Shown here piece after piece: positions 36,852-47,718 of a stretch of 64,000 nt of DNA. The translations under genes and the position numbers were made by a program. The DNA lies in the NCBI GenBank assembly GCA_025506515.1, contig CM046453.1, forward strand, positions 41,361,727 to 41,425,726. The letters are read 5' to 3'. This stretch comes from Flaveria trinervia (Eukaryota > Streptophyta > Magnoliopsida > Asterales > Asteraceae). Below the pieces are notes generated by a model. The model was not told the origin of the DNA and made no database searches. It saw nothing but the letters and a program-made list of their open reading frames with translations. The number at the start of each line of letters is the position of its first letter. Position 1 is the stretch's first letter.

Positions 36852-37768
36852 TGTTAGATTCTGTATGCCCAAGACAAATAGAACATTGATGCGGTTACTA
36901 TGTCATGATCCAAGTCGGGGTATACCCAATAACAAGCTTTGCAAACACAAACAATTATTCAATTGATGATATGATCATGAAATTAAATAATAACACCAAA
37001 TTTAGAAAATGGGTTTTCTAAATAAGTTGCATATGAGATGGAACAACTTATTAGGATATTTTGTTCATGATTATTATTTGTAATGTTATTTAAATAAGTT
37101 AGATAACATCAAATAATAAAAGGGGTTTATAACTTATACAATTAAATAGTTAATTGTATAAATTATTAGATGACTAGTTTTATTTTATGTGTGTGTGTTT
37201 GAGAGGGAAAATCCTTTTCCATTTAAACATTTTCGGCCGCCCCTTCAAAGGGGATTGGCCCTTTTCCTCTCTTGAATAGATACACATAAAGCATGTCAGT
37301 CACTCCAACTAATGAACCACTCTGATTACATGCAATCTTCAACCAAAACACTTTCTTTTCTCTCTCAAGCTCCACGGCAATAGCAGCAGAATTTTGGGAG
37401 TTTTCTTTTGGTTTTGGTGTTCATCTCCCTAACAAGAAGAGTGTTTGCACACAAGCTTGGGGTATACAAGCTTTAGGGGTCCTTCCTTGGAGCCTTGGCC
37501 GAATCCTTAGCATCTAATCACTCTTCCTTGGTCGACATTTTAGCTGGAGAAAGGTAGTTAATCACAGCTTTATGTAGCTGTGATTTTATGTACACTTTCA
37601 TATTGATCATAGCTTGTTTATTCACATAAATGATCCTTTTTGTTTTGGGTTTGTTTCTTTCATATATATGTCACCATAAAACATGGATTTTCAGTTTTAA
37701 AATCATGTTTTAAAAAATATATATGTATATCCGCTGCGTTTTCTGAAAGTTTAAAAGGTTAAACTCGG
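36852..37768 (+). repeat. 3' LTR of element V, last 15 bp missing
   Basis: Matches 30975-31886 closely, starts TGTTAGATTC, and leaves homology after AAACTCGG at 37768. P2 coding sequence follows. Confidence 0.9.
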
Positions 37769-37774
37769 TTTTAT

Positions 37775-40700
37775 CGCGTTCTAAAATTGGAGGGCCTGTA
37801 TAATATCTTACGAATCATAGAATAATGGCACCTGTATAAAGTATAAACATCACTAGCTGATAGGTTGGTTAGCTACATTGGGTCAAATACCCGGATGGTC
37901 TCCATTTGGCGCTCTTTCTTTAATACTATGACCGCTTCTCCTATTCGCCAGTCATAATACCACCACTTGAAGTGGGGAGTGAACTCCTGTGGCATTTCCC
38001 TCATGGGGATCTTTGACATAGTACGCGGAGGACTCCACTTCAGCACCACTTTGGGTTTCCCAGTCCTTGGGTCTACCTCCGACCTTTGAATGTACCTCGT
38101 AGATTGTTGAGGCTTGAAATTAACCCATCGTGTGTGGTATTCTTTCTTCAACACAGCTTCAAACCAGCCTGACATCTTCCCGGGGTCAGCATACAACAGG
38201 TTCAGGCATGCCAACTGGTTGAGCTCAAAACCAGGGAGAGTCTTCAGATCATGTGGAAATCTGAAGTACTCGATTCCCTTCTCCCTTTTCATAGCATATA
38301 CATTAAGATCCTCAAAGTTAGCCGACGCTATAATCTTGCTAGACACATTTGGATGCTTCTTTACTTTCTAGAACTTGGCGTAGGCACTCAGCTTTGGCGC
38401 TGTGCGTTGGGCATGGATCTCTGCAAAACAAGCCGCCCATTCAGCCTTTTTGTTCTCAACATCGGCGTCAGAGGCTTAGGCTTGGCTTTCTGATTTCTCG
38501 GCTTCCCTCTCCATCGTATCCAATTTAACATGCATATCACTGTCGAGTGTATCTCCAAAATTAGGAACCACATTTCCCTCTCGATCAGTGTATTCCGGAT
38601 AGTGCTATGCTGTGATGTCTTCAATCTCTATCTCATCTACATCTTTGAGCTCGTCATTAGTAGCAACATTGATGGTAGGTGCATCCTTAACCAATTCATC
38701 CGGGTTTAACCGGAACATTTCTGCGAGTTGCTCATCAGTGAGGTTGTGAATAATTTCTCCTTCTTCGAGAGTATAGCTTATGGACCTCCTGACAATCCCT
38801 TGCAGATCAAGTATCATTGTGAGTTGAGACTTGATCTACTGAAGGGGAGCAACATCGTATTCATCTCGCTGAATTTGTGGATCTGCTTGATTTAAAACAT
38901 GTAACACATCATTTGTTAGTACATAATCAAGACAGTAAACATTAAATATATACATGAACATTTATGCACATAAGTTTAATACAATATTCAATTACACAAG
39001 ATTTAAATTACATAAAACATCTATGTATTATGTTTGTCCTGAATCATGTGTTCCTCTGCTATCGGGGCTGATGTCGAGGCACCCTGATCTTGATTTGTTT
39101 TGGTCCGCCTCTCACTAGCTTCTTGGGCACCCAAAGCAGATGGATTTCCTCCTTTGTCATCATCTCCTCCATTCTTTGTGTCATCCTCATCCTCTTCATC
39201 ATCATCCTCTTCATCATCATCATCTTTATCGTCATCATCTTCTCTGATCTTCAGAGGCTCTTCTTTGGATCCCTTAAGCTTGAGCATGATAGATCTGGTA
39301 GATGACTCCAACTCTTCGATCTTCTTTGCTGATTCGGCTTTGTGCTCTTTGAGTTGGGCGATCTCCTCTGCCTGCTGAGAGATCTGCTGTGATTATGCAG
39401 CAGTTAGCTCAGCTATCGTAGCTGTGCAGTCTTCTCGTCGTCGGCAGCTAACAGCTTCAGCACCATATGATTTAGTGCCGACAGCTATTCCTTTACCCCA
39501 ATTGGAGGTAAAGGTGATCCAGTGGTGAATGTTGTATGGGATGAGGGGCCGGCTTGGTGGCTGGTGGTGGTAGTAGTGGTGTATATGGGTGGTGGTATAT
39601 GTGTGGGTGGTGATGGGTAAGCTGTAGTGGTAGTGGAAGTGGTGTAGATAGGTGGTGGAGTGGTTGTGGTAGTGATGGTGGGTGAGGTGGTAGTAGTGGC
39701 GATGGTAGCTGTAGTTGTGGTGGTGGGTGGAATGGTGGCTGTGGTGATGGGTGGAGTGGTGGTAGTGGTGGCTGTGGTGGTGGTAGTAATGAATGTCATC
39801 CTCCTCCTCTTTGACTTCATCCCATGGGGCTGAGCTACCCTTTTTCTCCTCATGCCCCTTGATGTGGATGCTCCCCCTAGGATGCTGCTGGGCTAATCAG
39901 GTGTGTAACTGGGATCTGCCGTAGTCTCCCCAGACTCGCTAGGGCATCCTCCAACCTCCCGAATACCTTGGTCGGTGGCAACCACCCTGCTGCCCACTGT
40001 CCTAGTTAGAGGCTCCTCATCATTCTCCTCCTCCTCATCAAGAGGGCAGAAATCCTGATGGAAAATGGCGGTGGTGGCGTCTCCATGAGTTGGTGGTGTA
40101 GGTTTAGCATGTGCAGTGGTAGCCCTAGAAGCAGCGGGGCCAGAGTCTCCACCCATGCCATGGTCATCATCATCGGAGTCATCAGATGGAAGAGCAATCT
40201 GCTCAACATCTGAGTCACTCTCCTCGTGGCGCCACTTACGCCTTGCCGACGCCATGTAATCCTCTTGGGCCAGGTGCCCGAACAGTCTCCTCATAGGGGG
40301 TTTGACTTGCTTTCCCCTGTAGACCTTCATTCTCCCGAGAGTTATGTCATCTATAATCTCAAGAGATACTGCATCATGGCTCCCCTTGGGTAGCGAAGGA
40401 AGCTTCTCATCTATAATCATCTGTAAGAATCTTGGGTACATACAGAAGCCTTCCTTGCCTTTGGCCTCAAGATTCTCCATCAGGTATGCAAATATGATGT
40501 TGGAGAAGCTGAAGGGGTGATTCAGCACTAGTGCCACCTAGGCATTCTGGATTTGGTTAGATAAGTCATCAAATCCACCCCTTCTTGATGTAATGCACTT
40601 GAGGAAGACGTGTGCAAGTACTTGAACTGGGGACACAGGTTGCTTTTGTTTATCACACCTGCATTGATGTCCCTAGAGTACTTCATCCTGAGAAAACATC

Positions 40701-41031
40701 CTCTCACAGTAAGCGGGTGTAACCTAGTTGTGTGAGCACCATCATCACCCAGGTCTAGTACACATCGAAGGTCCGCCGCTATCACCTCTACCTCTTGCCC
40801 AAAGATGGTGCTCAGAATGCAGTAGGGCTCGCTAGATCGGTCAACCGATGCCCCCTCCCAGAAGGCCTGCTATATAGACCAGTAGGGAGTGCATGGTGTA
40901 GATATCGCTCAGTGTATCCTGGATTGCTTGAGAAAAGCAATGATTCCAGCAAACTCGGTAGCGTTCCGAGTGGTGGTGTCCAAATGATCACAAATATTGT
41001 GCTTGGTGTTGATGGTCCACCGATCTACCAT
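37775..41031 (-). pseudogene. ORF3-like gene of pol-less element P2
   Basis: Start ATG at 41031 (MVDRWTINTKHN). The N-terminal part includes EFAGIIAFLKQSRI and FWEGASV (frames broken near 40920), VIAADLRCVLDLGDDGAH (40785), and FSFSNIIFAYLMENLEAKGK with FCMYPRFLQMIIDEKLP (40440), matching the YPRFIMAII block of ORF3 in I/VI/VII. Then a Ser/Asp stretch, a Thr/Pro-rich repeat (39540-39800), an Asp/Glu run, a possible intron, and a C-terminal half shared with P1 (MKREKGIEYFRFPHDLKTLP, HFKWWYYDWRIGEAVIV). The last codons are lost at the element V junction. It has no RT, integrase or membrane segment. Function unknown. Confidence 0.68.
39540..39800 (-). repeat. Thr/Pro-coding triplet-rich tract in the P2 gene
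   Basis: The plus strand is almost entirely GGTGGT/GTAGTG triplets; the minus strand encodes mixed Thr/Pro/Ala runs. It probably expanded by slippage and varies in frame. Confidence 0.75.
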
Positions 41032-41036
41032 AAATC

Positions 41037-41440
41037 TGTAACACAAGACACATATATATCAGATCAGCACATAACAGAAAGCAATTCACTCTAAACTGTT
41101 TAAGATCAGTCTGGTTCAATAGTGCGATTGAACCATACGATTGAGTTCAGTCGGTTGACTTATCATGCGATTGAGTTCAATCGGGCGACTGTTTCAGCCA
41201 CTGAGTTCAGTCGGGTGACTAAGCCAGCGACTGAGTTAAGTCGGTTGATTGAGCTTAAACTGGGTTCAGTCTGGTGACTGAGCTCATACGCCTTGTTTAA
41301 TCGGACGACTGAGTCGTTCGCCTAGCTCAGTCGTGCGATTGAAGTTCATCAAGGTGACCAAACGCATGACAGGCTGTCTATTTGATTGAAATTCAAATTT
41401 TTAGCAAATCTTAATATTAGACATCGTGGTTTGGCTCAAT
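41037..41440 (-). repeat. Leader or LTR-like DNA with CAGTCG dyad array
   Basis: Upstream of the P2 gene start. From 41105 to 41345 it holds over ten copies of words such as TTCAGTCGGGCGACTG and GAGTTCAGTCGGTTGACT, imperfect palindromes like those in the P1/P2 LTRs. No coding seen. Confidence 0.55.
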
Positions 41441-42922
41441 AGACTCACAATCACCCTACTTAGCACCTAATAACCTTGATTTCAACATTTAACTTAGTTT
41501 TATTAGTTTATTAATCCTACTAAGTCTCGGTTCTATGTTAGGCGAGAAATCGATCAATTAGGTCACAAATAGAATTCCATTTGAGTAGATTGCACCACAT
41601 TGTACCTGTATAAACACTATGGATCGTTAGAATACAGCAATTTGAAATCTAGCAAGGTCAGAAGAAAATCGGGCAGAGTAACGGCACTATAGGCGATTTT
41701 AGGGCGAATGAGGAGTGATGAGTAAATGCGATCGACTATAGGCCTATTTATACTGAATCTGGTTTCAATCGGGTGACTGGATCCATTCGCTCTATTCATT
41801 CGGGCGATTGGATCTCAGTCGTGCGATTGGTTTCAGTTGATCACATTCAGTCGGCCAACTGGGTTTCAGTTGGGTAACTGACTCATTCGGATAACTCTAT
41901 TCAGGCGACTAGCTCAATCTAGTAAGCCAATCTTGTGAATGGTTCATACTCATGCTCCATTCGGTTGTCTAGTGCATAAGTATGGTCCAATCGTACGATT
42001 GGTCCATACTCATGGTCCAATCGTGCGAATGGATCACACTCATGATTTTGACTTTATTACCATTTAACATTTAACCCCTTTTAACTTTTGAATAAACATT
42101 TTGAGCATTCGATCATCTCAGACATGATCATTTTAGCTTTGAAAACTTTTGATCACCTCAGTCGTGATCCTTGTAAACAAAACACATTTTGTCACCTCAG
42201 ACGTGACCCATTTAACATTGAAAATCCGTTTGGTCACCTCAGACGTGACCCTTTTAAGTAATTAAATCCTAGATTGAATTCCACAACATAGTCCGACATA
42301 TAACACTAAATTGACTGAAAGTTAAAACAAGACAAAAGAGCTAACATTAAAAGACAAAACTAAAATGTTTTTGTGATTTTGTGTGAAGTGGAAATCCTAA
42401 GATAGAAATCCAACAGATTTATTTCTTGAACAAGCAGCTTCAAGTTACCTTGACCATAAGTGGAACGATTCATTATGGAATCATACACGTAATCAACTCA
42501 TTCAGTACGTGTTACCAAAATCATTTGATGCTAGATTCTTGTTTTCGTCGAGAGCCATGAGCAAATTTAGGAAATCATACGAGTACTATAAGACGCACAC
42601 ACTGATTTTGACTTTCAAGAATTACAACCACGATGATTGTCAGTATACTTGTCCACTTAAATCCATACACAGACTTTTGACATAGATTGGTGATACATTA
42701 GGTTAAATTATTTTAACAAGCATTTGTGGATCCCACGCTTATATGGTAATCAATATTCCTCAGGAAATTTTTGAGCGGTCTACGGGTATTTTGACAAGAA
42801 GAGACTATTCTTAGTGATTTCAAAGAGAAGCCAAACCTCAGGTCAGTGGTACCGCATAACAGAGAGACGGCAAACAACAATGAATTCTAGAATATATAGG
42901 TTATGCTTATCCTCAGGTCAGT
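41441..42922. repeat. 1.48-kb tandem duplication, copy 1 (LTR-like)
   Basis: Repeated at an offset of 1,482 bp by 42923-44399. It contains an LTR-like edge TGTTAGGCGAG (41535), GCCTATTTATACT at 41743, CAGTCGTGCGATTG-type dyads (41760-42040) and four hairpin-forming units at about 40-bp spacing (42111-42250). Organisation recalls the P1/P2 LTRs, but the sequence is far diverged. No gene seen. Confidence 0.75.
42111..42250. repeat. Four spaced hairpin units, copy 1
   Basis: Dyads at 42111-42129, 42151-42169, 42191-42207 and 42232-42250, for example GATCACCTCAGTCGTGATC and GGTCACCTCAGACGTGACC. Each has a loop like CTCAGAC and a stem that changes on both arms together. Confidence 0.75.
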
Positions 42923-44399
42923 AGACTCGCAATCACCCTACTTAGCACCTGATAACCTTGATTTCAACATTTAACTTAGTTTTATTAGTTTATTAATCCT
43001 ACTAAGTCTCGGTTCTATGTTAGGCCAGAAACCGGTCAATTAGGTCACAAATCGAATTCCATTGAGTAGATTGCACTGCATTATACCTGTATAAACACTA
43101 TGGATCGTCAGATTACAACAATTTGAAGTCTACCAAGGTCAGAAGAAAATCGGGCAGAGTAACGGCACTATAGGCGATTTTACGGCGAATGAGGAGTGAT
43201 GAGTATATGCAATCGACTATAGCCGTATTTATACTAATCTGGTTTCAATCAGGCGACTGGATCCATTCGCTCTATTCATTCGGGTGATTGGATCTCAGTC
43301 GTGCGATTGGTTCAGTCGATCACATTCAGTCGGCCGACTGGGTTTCAGTCAGGTGGCTAACTCATTCGGATAACTCCATTCAGGCGACTGGCTAAATCTA
43401 GTAAGCCATTCGTGTGAATGGTTCATACTCATGCTCCATTCAGTTGTATAGTGCATAAGTATGGTCCAATTTTACGACTGGTCCATACTCATGGTCCAGT
43501 CGTGCGACTGGATCATACTCATGATTTGACTTTATTACCATTTAACATTTAACCCCTTTTAAATTTTGATTAAACATTTTGAGCATTCGATCATCTCAAA
43601 CATGATCATTTTAGCTTTGAAAATTTTTGATCACCTCAGTCGTGATCCTTTTAAACAAAACACATTTTGTCACCGCAGACGTGACCCAGTTAACATTGAA
43701 AACCCGTTTGGTCACCTCAGATGTGACCCTTTTAAGTAATTAAATCCCAGATTGAATTCCATGACATAGTCAGACATATAACACTAAATTGACTGAAAGT
43801 TAAAACAAGACAAAAGAGCTAACATTAAAAGACAAAGCTAAAATGTTTTTGTGATTTTGTGTGAGGTGGAAATCCTAAGATAGAAATCCAACAGATTTAT
43901 TTCTTGAACAGGCAGCTTCAAGTTATTTTGACCATAAGTGGAACAAATCATTATGGAATCATACAGGTAATCAACTCATTCAGGACGTGTTACCAAAATC
44001 ATTTGATGCTAGATTCTTGTTTTCATCAAGAGCCATCAAAAATTTAGGAAATCATACTAGTACTATAAGACGCACACATTGATTTTGACTTTCAAGAATT
44101 GCAGCCACGATGATTGTCAGTATGCTTTTCCACTTAAATCCATACATAGACTTTTGACACAGATTGGTGATGTATTAGGTTAAATTATTTTAACAAGCAT
44201 TTGTGGATCCCACGCTTATATGGTAATCAATATCCTCAGTGGATCCCACGCTTATATGGTAATCAATATTCAAGAAGAGACTATTCTTAGAAATTTTAAA
44301 GAGAAGCCAAACCTCAGGTCAATGCTACCGCACAGCAGAGAGGCGGCAAACAACAATGATTTCTAGAATATAGGTTATGCTTATCCTCAGGTCAGTGCC
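42923..44399. repeat. 1.48-kb tandem duplication, copy 2
   Basis: Second copy of 41441-42922 with a few per cent differences. The hairpin units recur at 43589-43728. A 36-bp internal tandem duplication is present at 44203-44269 (GTGGATCCCACGCTTATA repeated). A third partial start of the terminal sub-repeat (GTCAGTGCCACC) runs to 44420. Confidence 0.75.
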
Positions 44400-44420
44400 A
44401 CCACACAACAAAGAGGCACA

Positions 44421-45291
44421 TGTTAGATCTAGTACTTTTAGGTCTAGATCAACTTGTATAGGCTTAGAACTTTAATCAATTCTTGTAATAAATATTTGTA
44501 ATTGTCATTTATTATGCATGCATTAATTATATATGCTAAGCCATATATGTGTGTTATTGATAATTGCAGGTACAAACATTTTTGTTTGGTCAATTTATGA
44601 ATTGACCAAGTGTAAGAAACATCTACGGATGAACATTTTGTTCTTCTGTAGATATGTTCCTTACAAGTAACATTACATCCAAAGATCTTCTACGGATGAA
44701 CAACCAGAACTGAAGAACAAGTTTGCTTCGGCAGTACAAGTTTTCTACGGAAGAACAAGATTCCTACGGAAGAACAAAACGTCTACGGAAGAACAAGACT
44801 TCTACGGAAGAACAAATTCCTACGGAAGACATTATTCCTGCAGAGTCCAAACACTTGTATAATGCAAGTGTTACAAGTCAACAAGGCAGTTATGCGAATT
44901 CCAAGAAATCCGATGATTCCTTAACTGACACAAATCAAATCCCAATAGATCCGGTGTTTCCTATAACAGAAACATCATTGTCTATATATATGATCCTAGG
45001 TTTTGATTCAAAGACGGTTGTTTTTAGACGACTGATTGAACAACAACAACAATAGCAATGCGACAATCACCGTCTCTCAATCAAACCGTAGCAGCTGTCA
45101 CATCATACCAAACTTTGATATCATTCTTTCATTATTTTGTAATCATTAACATATTTTAATGAAATACATATTATTCATTAATTGTGTTTTTGTTAGTGTG
45201 TCTTGAATATTTATTGATAATCAAAGTTATTACAAACAATTAAACCAAATTAACGTTGATTCCACAAACGTTGACTTGCCATCAACCGACA
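44421..45291 (+). repeat. Probable LTR of an unidentified copia element
   Basis: Starts TGTTAGATCTAG; has CTACGGAAGAACAA-type repeats (44690-44830), a TATA region TCTATATATATGA (44981-44993) and ends near CCGACA. The layout (motif array, TATA, about 300 bp) is that of an LTR, but no partner, primer site or clear target duplication was found. The open frame 44723-45055 is a by-product of the repeats. Confidence 0.45.
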
Positions 45292-45465
45292 CTGATAATT
45301 CCTGATTGCGATCCTTGGATCATAATCTATCTTCTTGTTTGAGCAATTTTATTCTTTTATTACAGATCGCACCAATAACATCGGTTATTAGTTTGATTGC
45401 TTTTTGCATTTTTCATCATGTGCTTTGCTTATATTTTGGTCATCCGCACACATTTGTGGCGTTTA
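45292..45465. other. Unassigned DNA hosting element VI
   Basis: 174 bp with no recognisable content. It continues across element VI at 51652-51704, since the GTTTA duplication marks the join. Confidence 0.6.
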
Positions 45466-46235
45466 TGTTGGACCAAAAGAACCAATGAGCCTGATCAAAA
45501 AAACTTCTAAGTCCCACAGACATTACAAATGCTGAAGAAGATCACAACAGCTAAAGACATCAGCTGATTACAAGGTCTGAAGACAAAGTCTGAAGACAAG
45601 ATCTGAAGATTTCTACTAAAGACAAAGTCTGAAAGTAAAGTACTGAAGACAAAGTCTGAAAGTGAAGTACTGAAGACAAAGTCTGAAGCTATCAGCCGAA
45701 GACAAAGTCTGAAGTAAAAGTCTAAAGAACAAAGACTGAAGACAAAGACTGAAGACCAGAGTGATAAGTAGTTGTCACAACAGCTGAAGTTATTAACTTC
45801 AGTAGTTGTGATGGTTTTCCTTTTTAGTACTTGTAATTTACCTTTTCAGTAGTTTATAGTTTCACTAGTTTTAGTTCAGTAGTTTTATGTTTTTGTACTT
45901 GGCACTCTGAGATGTGATCAGTTGTTGAGAACATTCTCAGTAGTTTGCATAGTTTCAGTTGTTTGTATAAATCTGTTAGATGTCACTATCAAGTGACATC
46001 AGCAGACGTCACATTCCTTATATAAGGAATGTTGACCTAATTGTAACGTGTGACATTCAGCCACCACGAAAGTATTTGAATGAAATATTCCTTTTGTAGA
46101 ATTCTCTCTCTCTCTCTATAACCGTGTGCTTTTCTATTGAATATCAATTGAGTTCTTGCTAAATTGTATAATTCATTGTTCGAATTCCGCTGCAATCTAC
46201 TCTAATTGATCAAACTTAGATCACTGATCTTAACA
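45466..46235 (+). repeat. 5' LTR of element VI
   Basis: TGTTGGACC...CTTAACA, 770 bp. Motif array 45520-45950, GACGTCA at 46005-46011, TATATAA at 46019-46025, CT microsatellite near 46103. Similar to 50867-51646. Confidence 0.93.
46005..46025 (+). promoter_or_regulatory. LTR core promoter of element VI
   Basis: GACGTCA, the palindromic core bound by bZIP factors, lies 8 bases upstream of TATATAA. The same pair is kept in the other LTRs of VI and VII. Activity is inferred. Confidence 0.55.
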
Positions 46236-46237
46236 AA

Positions 46238-46249
46238 TGGTATTAGAGC
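46238..46249 (+). other. Primer binding site of element VI
   Basis: TGGTATTAGAGC, one mismatch to the initiator tRNA-Met site, two bases after the LTR. Confidence 0.85.
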
Positions 46250-46452
46250 TGGTTAATCATTGATCGATCTAACAATTGATCATTGAAACTGCTATTTCGA
46301 TATCTAAGTTTGATCGAATTAGTATATTTGCAAGAATTGGTTATAGAGATGCTTTCGGTTATTTGCTTTGAGATTTCTCTTGGTTCATATTGAGTTTGTT
46401 GTGTTTTGCTCTAAATCAGTTAATACTTAATTGAATTTGATTGAATCTGAGA

Positions 46453-46558
46453 ATGACTACTCCTTCTAATGACCCTCACAATACTGGTTCCTCAACCAAG
46501 CCTCCGATGCTGGTTAGGATTGAGTATAACATATGGCAACGAAGAATGCTCCATCATC
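46453..46558 (+). pseudogene. gag: gag N-terminal fragment of element VI
   Basis: MTTPSNDPHNTGSSTKPPML... as in I and VII, running to NIWQRRMLHH, then leaving gag homology at 46559 for short inverted pieces. Confidence 0.85.
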
Positions 46559-47670
46559 CTTAAGTTCCTTAAGTTCCACAACTGTGTTCACCATAGGCTT
46601 GTGTGGTTGACCAACGACTGGAGAGTGATTGGCTATCATTTGCACCAATTGCGACAGAGACGTTGGTCCAGAATTGGTGTAAGGAATCGAGGTATATGGT
46701 AGGATTCAAAAGAAAAGCGGTTCGGTATTGGGAATCCACCATAAGATCAATGGCATTATCAAATTTGTTCCAGAAGGCCGATTTCAAGAGGTAGGCAACA
46801 CAGTTGTGTCTAGGTTTGAGTTTCATGGTCGCCATTGTTGAGAGAGAAAAGGATAGAAAACGGCTAATGAAACGTTCGGCTATAAGTGCATGTATTTAAA
46901 GGTTAAGAAAAGGCTGAAAAGAAAACGACTGAAAGTGTTGGTGTTGTCAGCAGTTGTGTGAAAACAACTGAAGACTTGGTTTTAACTATCAGACATTTGA
47001 AAACAGCTGAAGACTTGGTTTTAGTCATCAGTAATTATGAAACTACTGAAAACATTGGTTTTGTCTTTAGGTGTAGAAAACAACTGAGAGCTTGGTGTTA
47101 GTCATCAGTAGTGGTGAAACTACTGAAGACATGGTTTTGTCATCAGTTGTTTAAGGTGAAATAGCAGTTTGTGGAAACGACTGAAGAGAAAATTCTCATT
47201 AGTAGTTTTCGTCAATTCTTAGCTTTTCAGCTGTTTCATACTGTCCTCGACACTTACTCATTTTTTAGCTGTTTTCAATTGTTTCATAGGACATTAGTAC
47301 TTATCTGTTTTTACTTACATCAGTAGTTATAACTACATCAGTAGTTTGTAACTACATCAGTTTCTGTAACAGACTTAGTACATATTTGTGACATGTTTAC
47401 TAATGGTCATCAGTACTTGTTTACTGAGATCATCAGTAGTTATCACTTATTCTAGCTGCAGCATACCAAGCCTTAACACAAGGTTTTGGAAAGTTGAACT
47501 ATCCAAAGGCTTAGTAAATATATCTGCAAGCTCATGAGCACTTGGCACAAACTTTGGATCAATCAGACCTTTTTCAAAACAATCCCTAATAAAATGGTGT
47601 CTGATCTCTATATGTTTGGTCCTAGAATGCTGAACTGGATTCTTGACAATACACAAAGTTGAAGCACTAT
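46559..47670 (-). pseudogene. Inverted block in element VI: ORF3 start, spacer and RNase H end
   Basis: On the minus strand: RNase H C-terminal end (CIVKNPVQHSRTKHIEIRHH, ending LGMLQLE at 47447), then the motif-rich spacer, then the ORF3 start at 46835 (MATMKLKPRHNCVAYLLKS) to about 46600 (FLLNPTIYLDSLHQFWTNV). This is the order found in I and VII but flipped relative to VI's LTRs. 46559-46600 adds two inverted copies of an ORF3 12-mer (TCCTTAAGTTCC) and an inverted gag 20-mer (CCACACAAGCCTATGGTGAA). Confidence 0.85.
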
Positions 47671-47718
47671 GGTTCCTCAACCAAGCCTCCGATGCTAGTT
47701 AGGATTGAGTATAACATA
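47671..47718 (+). pseudogene. gag: Second gag fragment in element VI
   Basis: GGTTCCTCAACCAAGCCTCC and following bases repeat 46486-46533 in direct orientation, ending at ATAACATA where ORF3 sequence starts. Confidence 0.85.

Larger units (their letters stand above)
30975..37768 (+). mobile_element. Element V: Ty1/copia retrotransposon with RT/RNase H deletion
   Basis: LTRs 30975-31901 and 36852-37768 are highly similar. The internal region carries a long leader, gag, protease, integrase and only the first part of reverse transcriptase. The last 15 bp of the 3' LTR are missing together with roughly 160 bp of the P2 host expected from P1, so one deletion removed the right junction and no target duplication can be checked. 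Defective and non-autonomous. It is a different copia lineage from the I/VI/VII family. Confidence 0.88.

Noticed and set aside
41105..41345. CRISPR-like array from evenly repeated CAGTCG words
   Set aside because: Units are short, variable and palindromic without uniform spacers, and the context is plant LTR DNA.
41535..42922. This block as the 5' LTR of P2
   Set aside because: Its start and TATA layout are similar, but the sequence is far more diverged from the P2 3' LTR than the P1 LTR is, so the pairing is not supported.
44723..45055. Open frame of 110 codons in the LTR-like block
   Set aside because: Composed of the CTACGGAAGAACAA repeats and LTR sequence around the TATA box; no protein-family signal.
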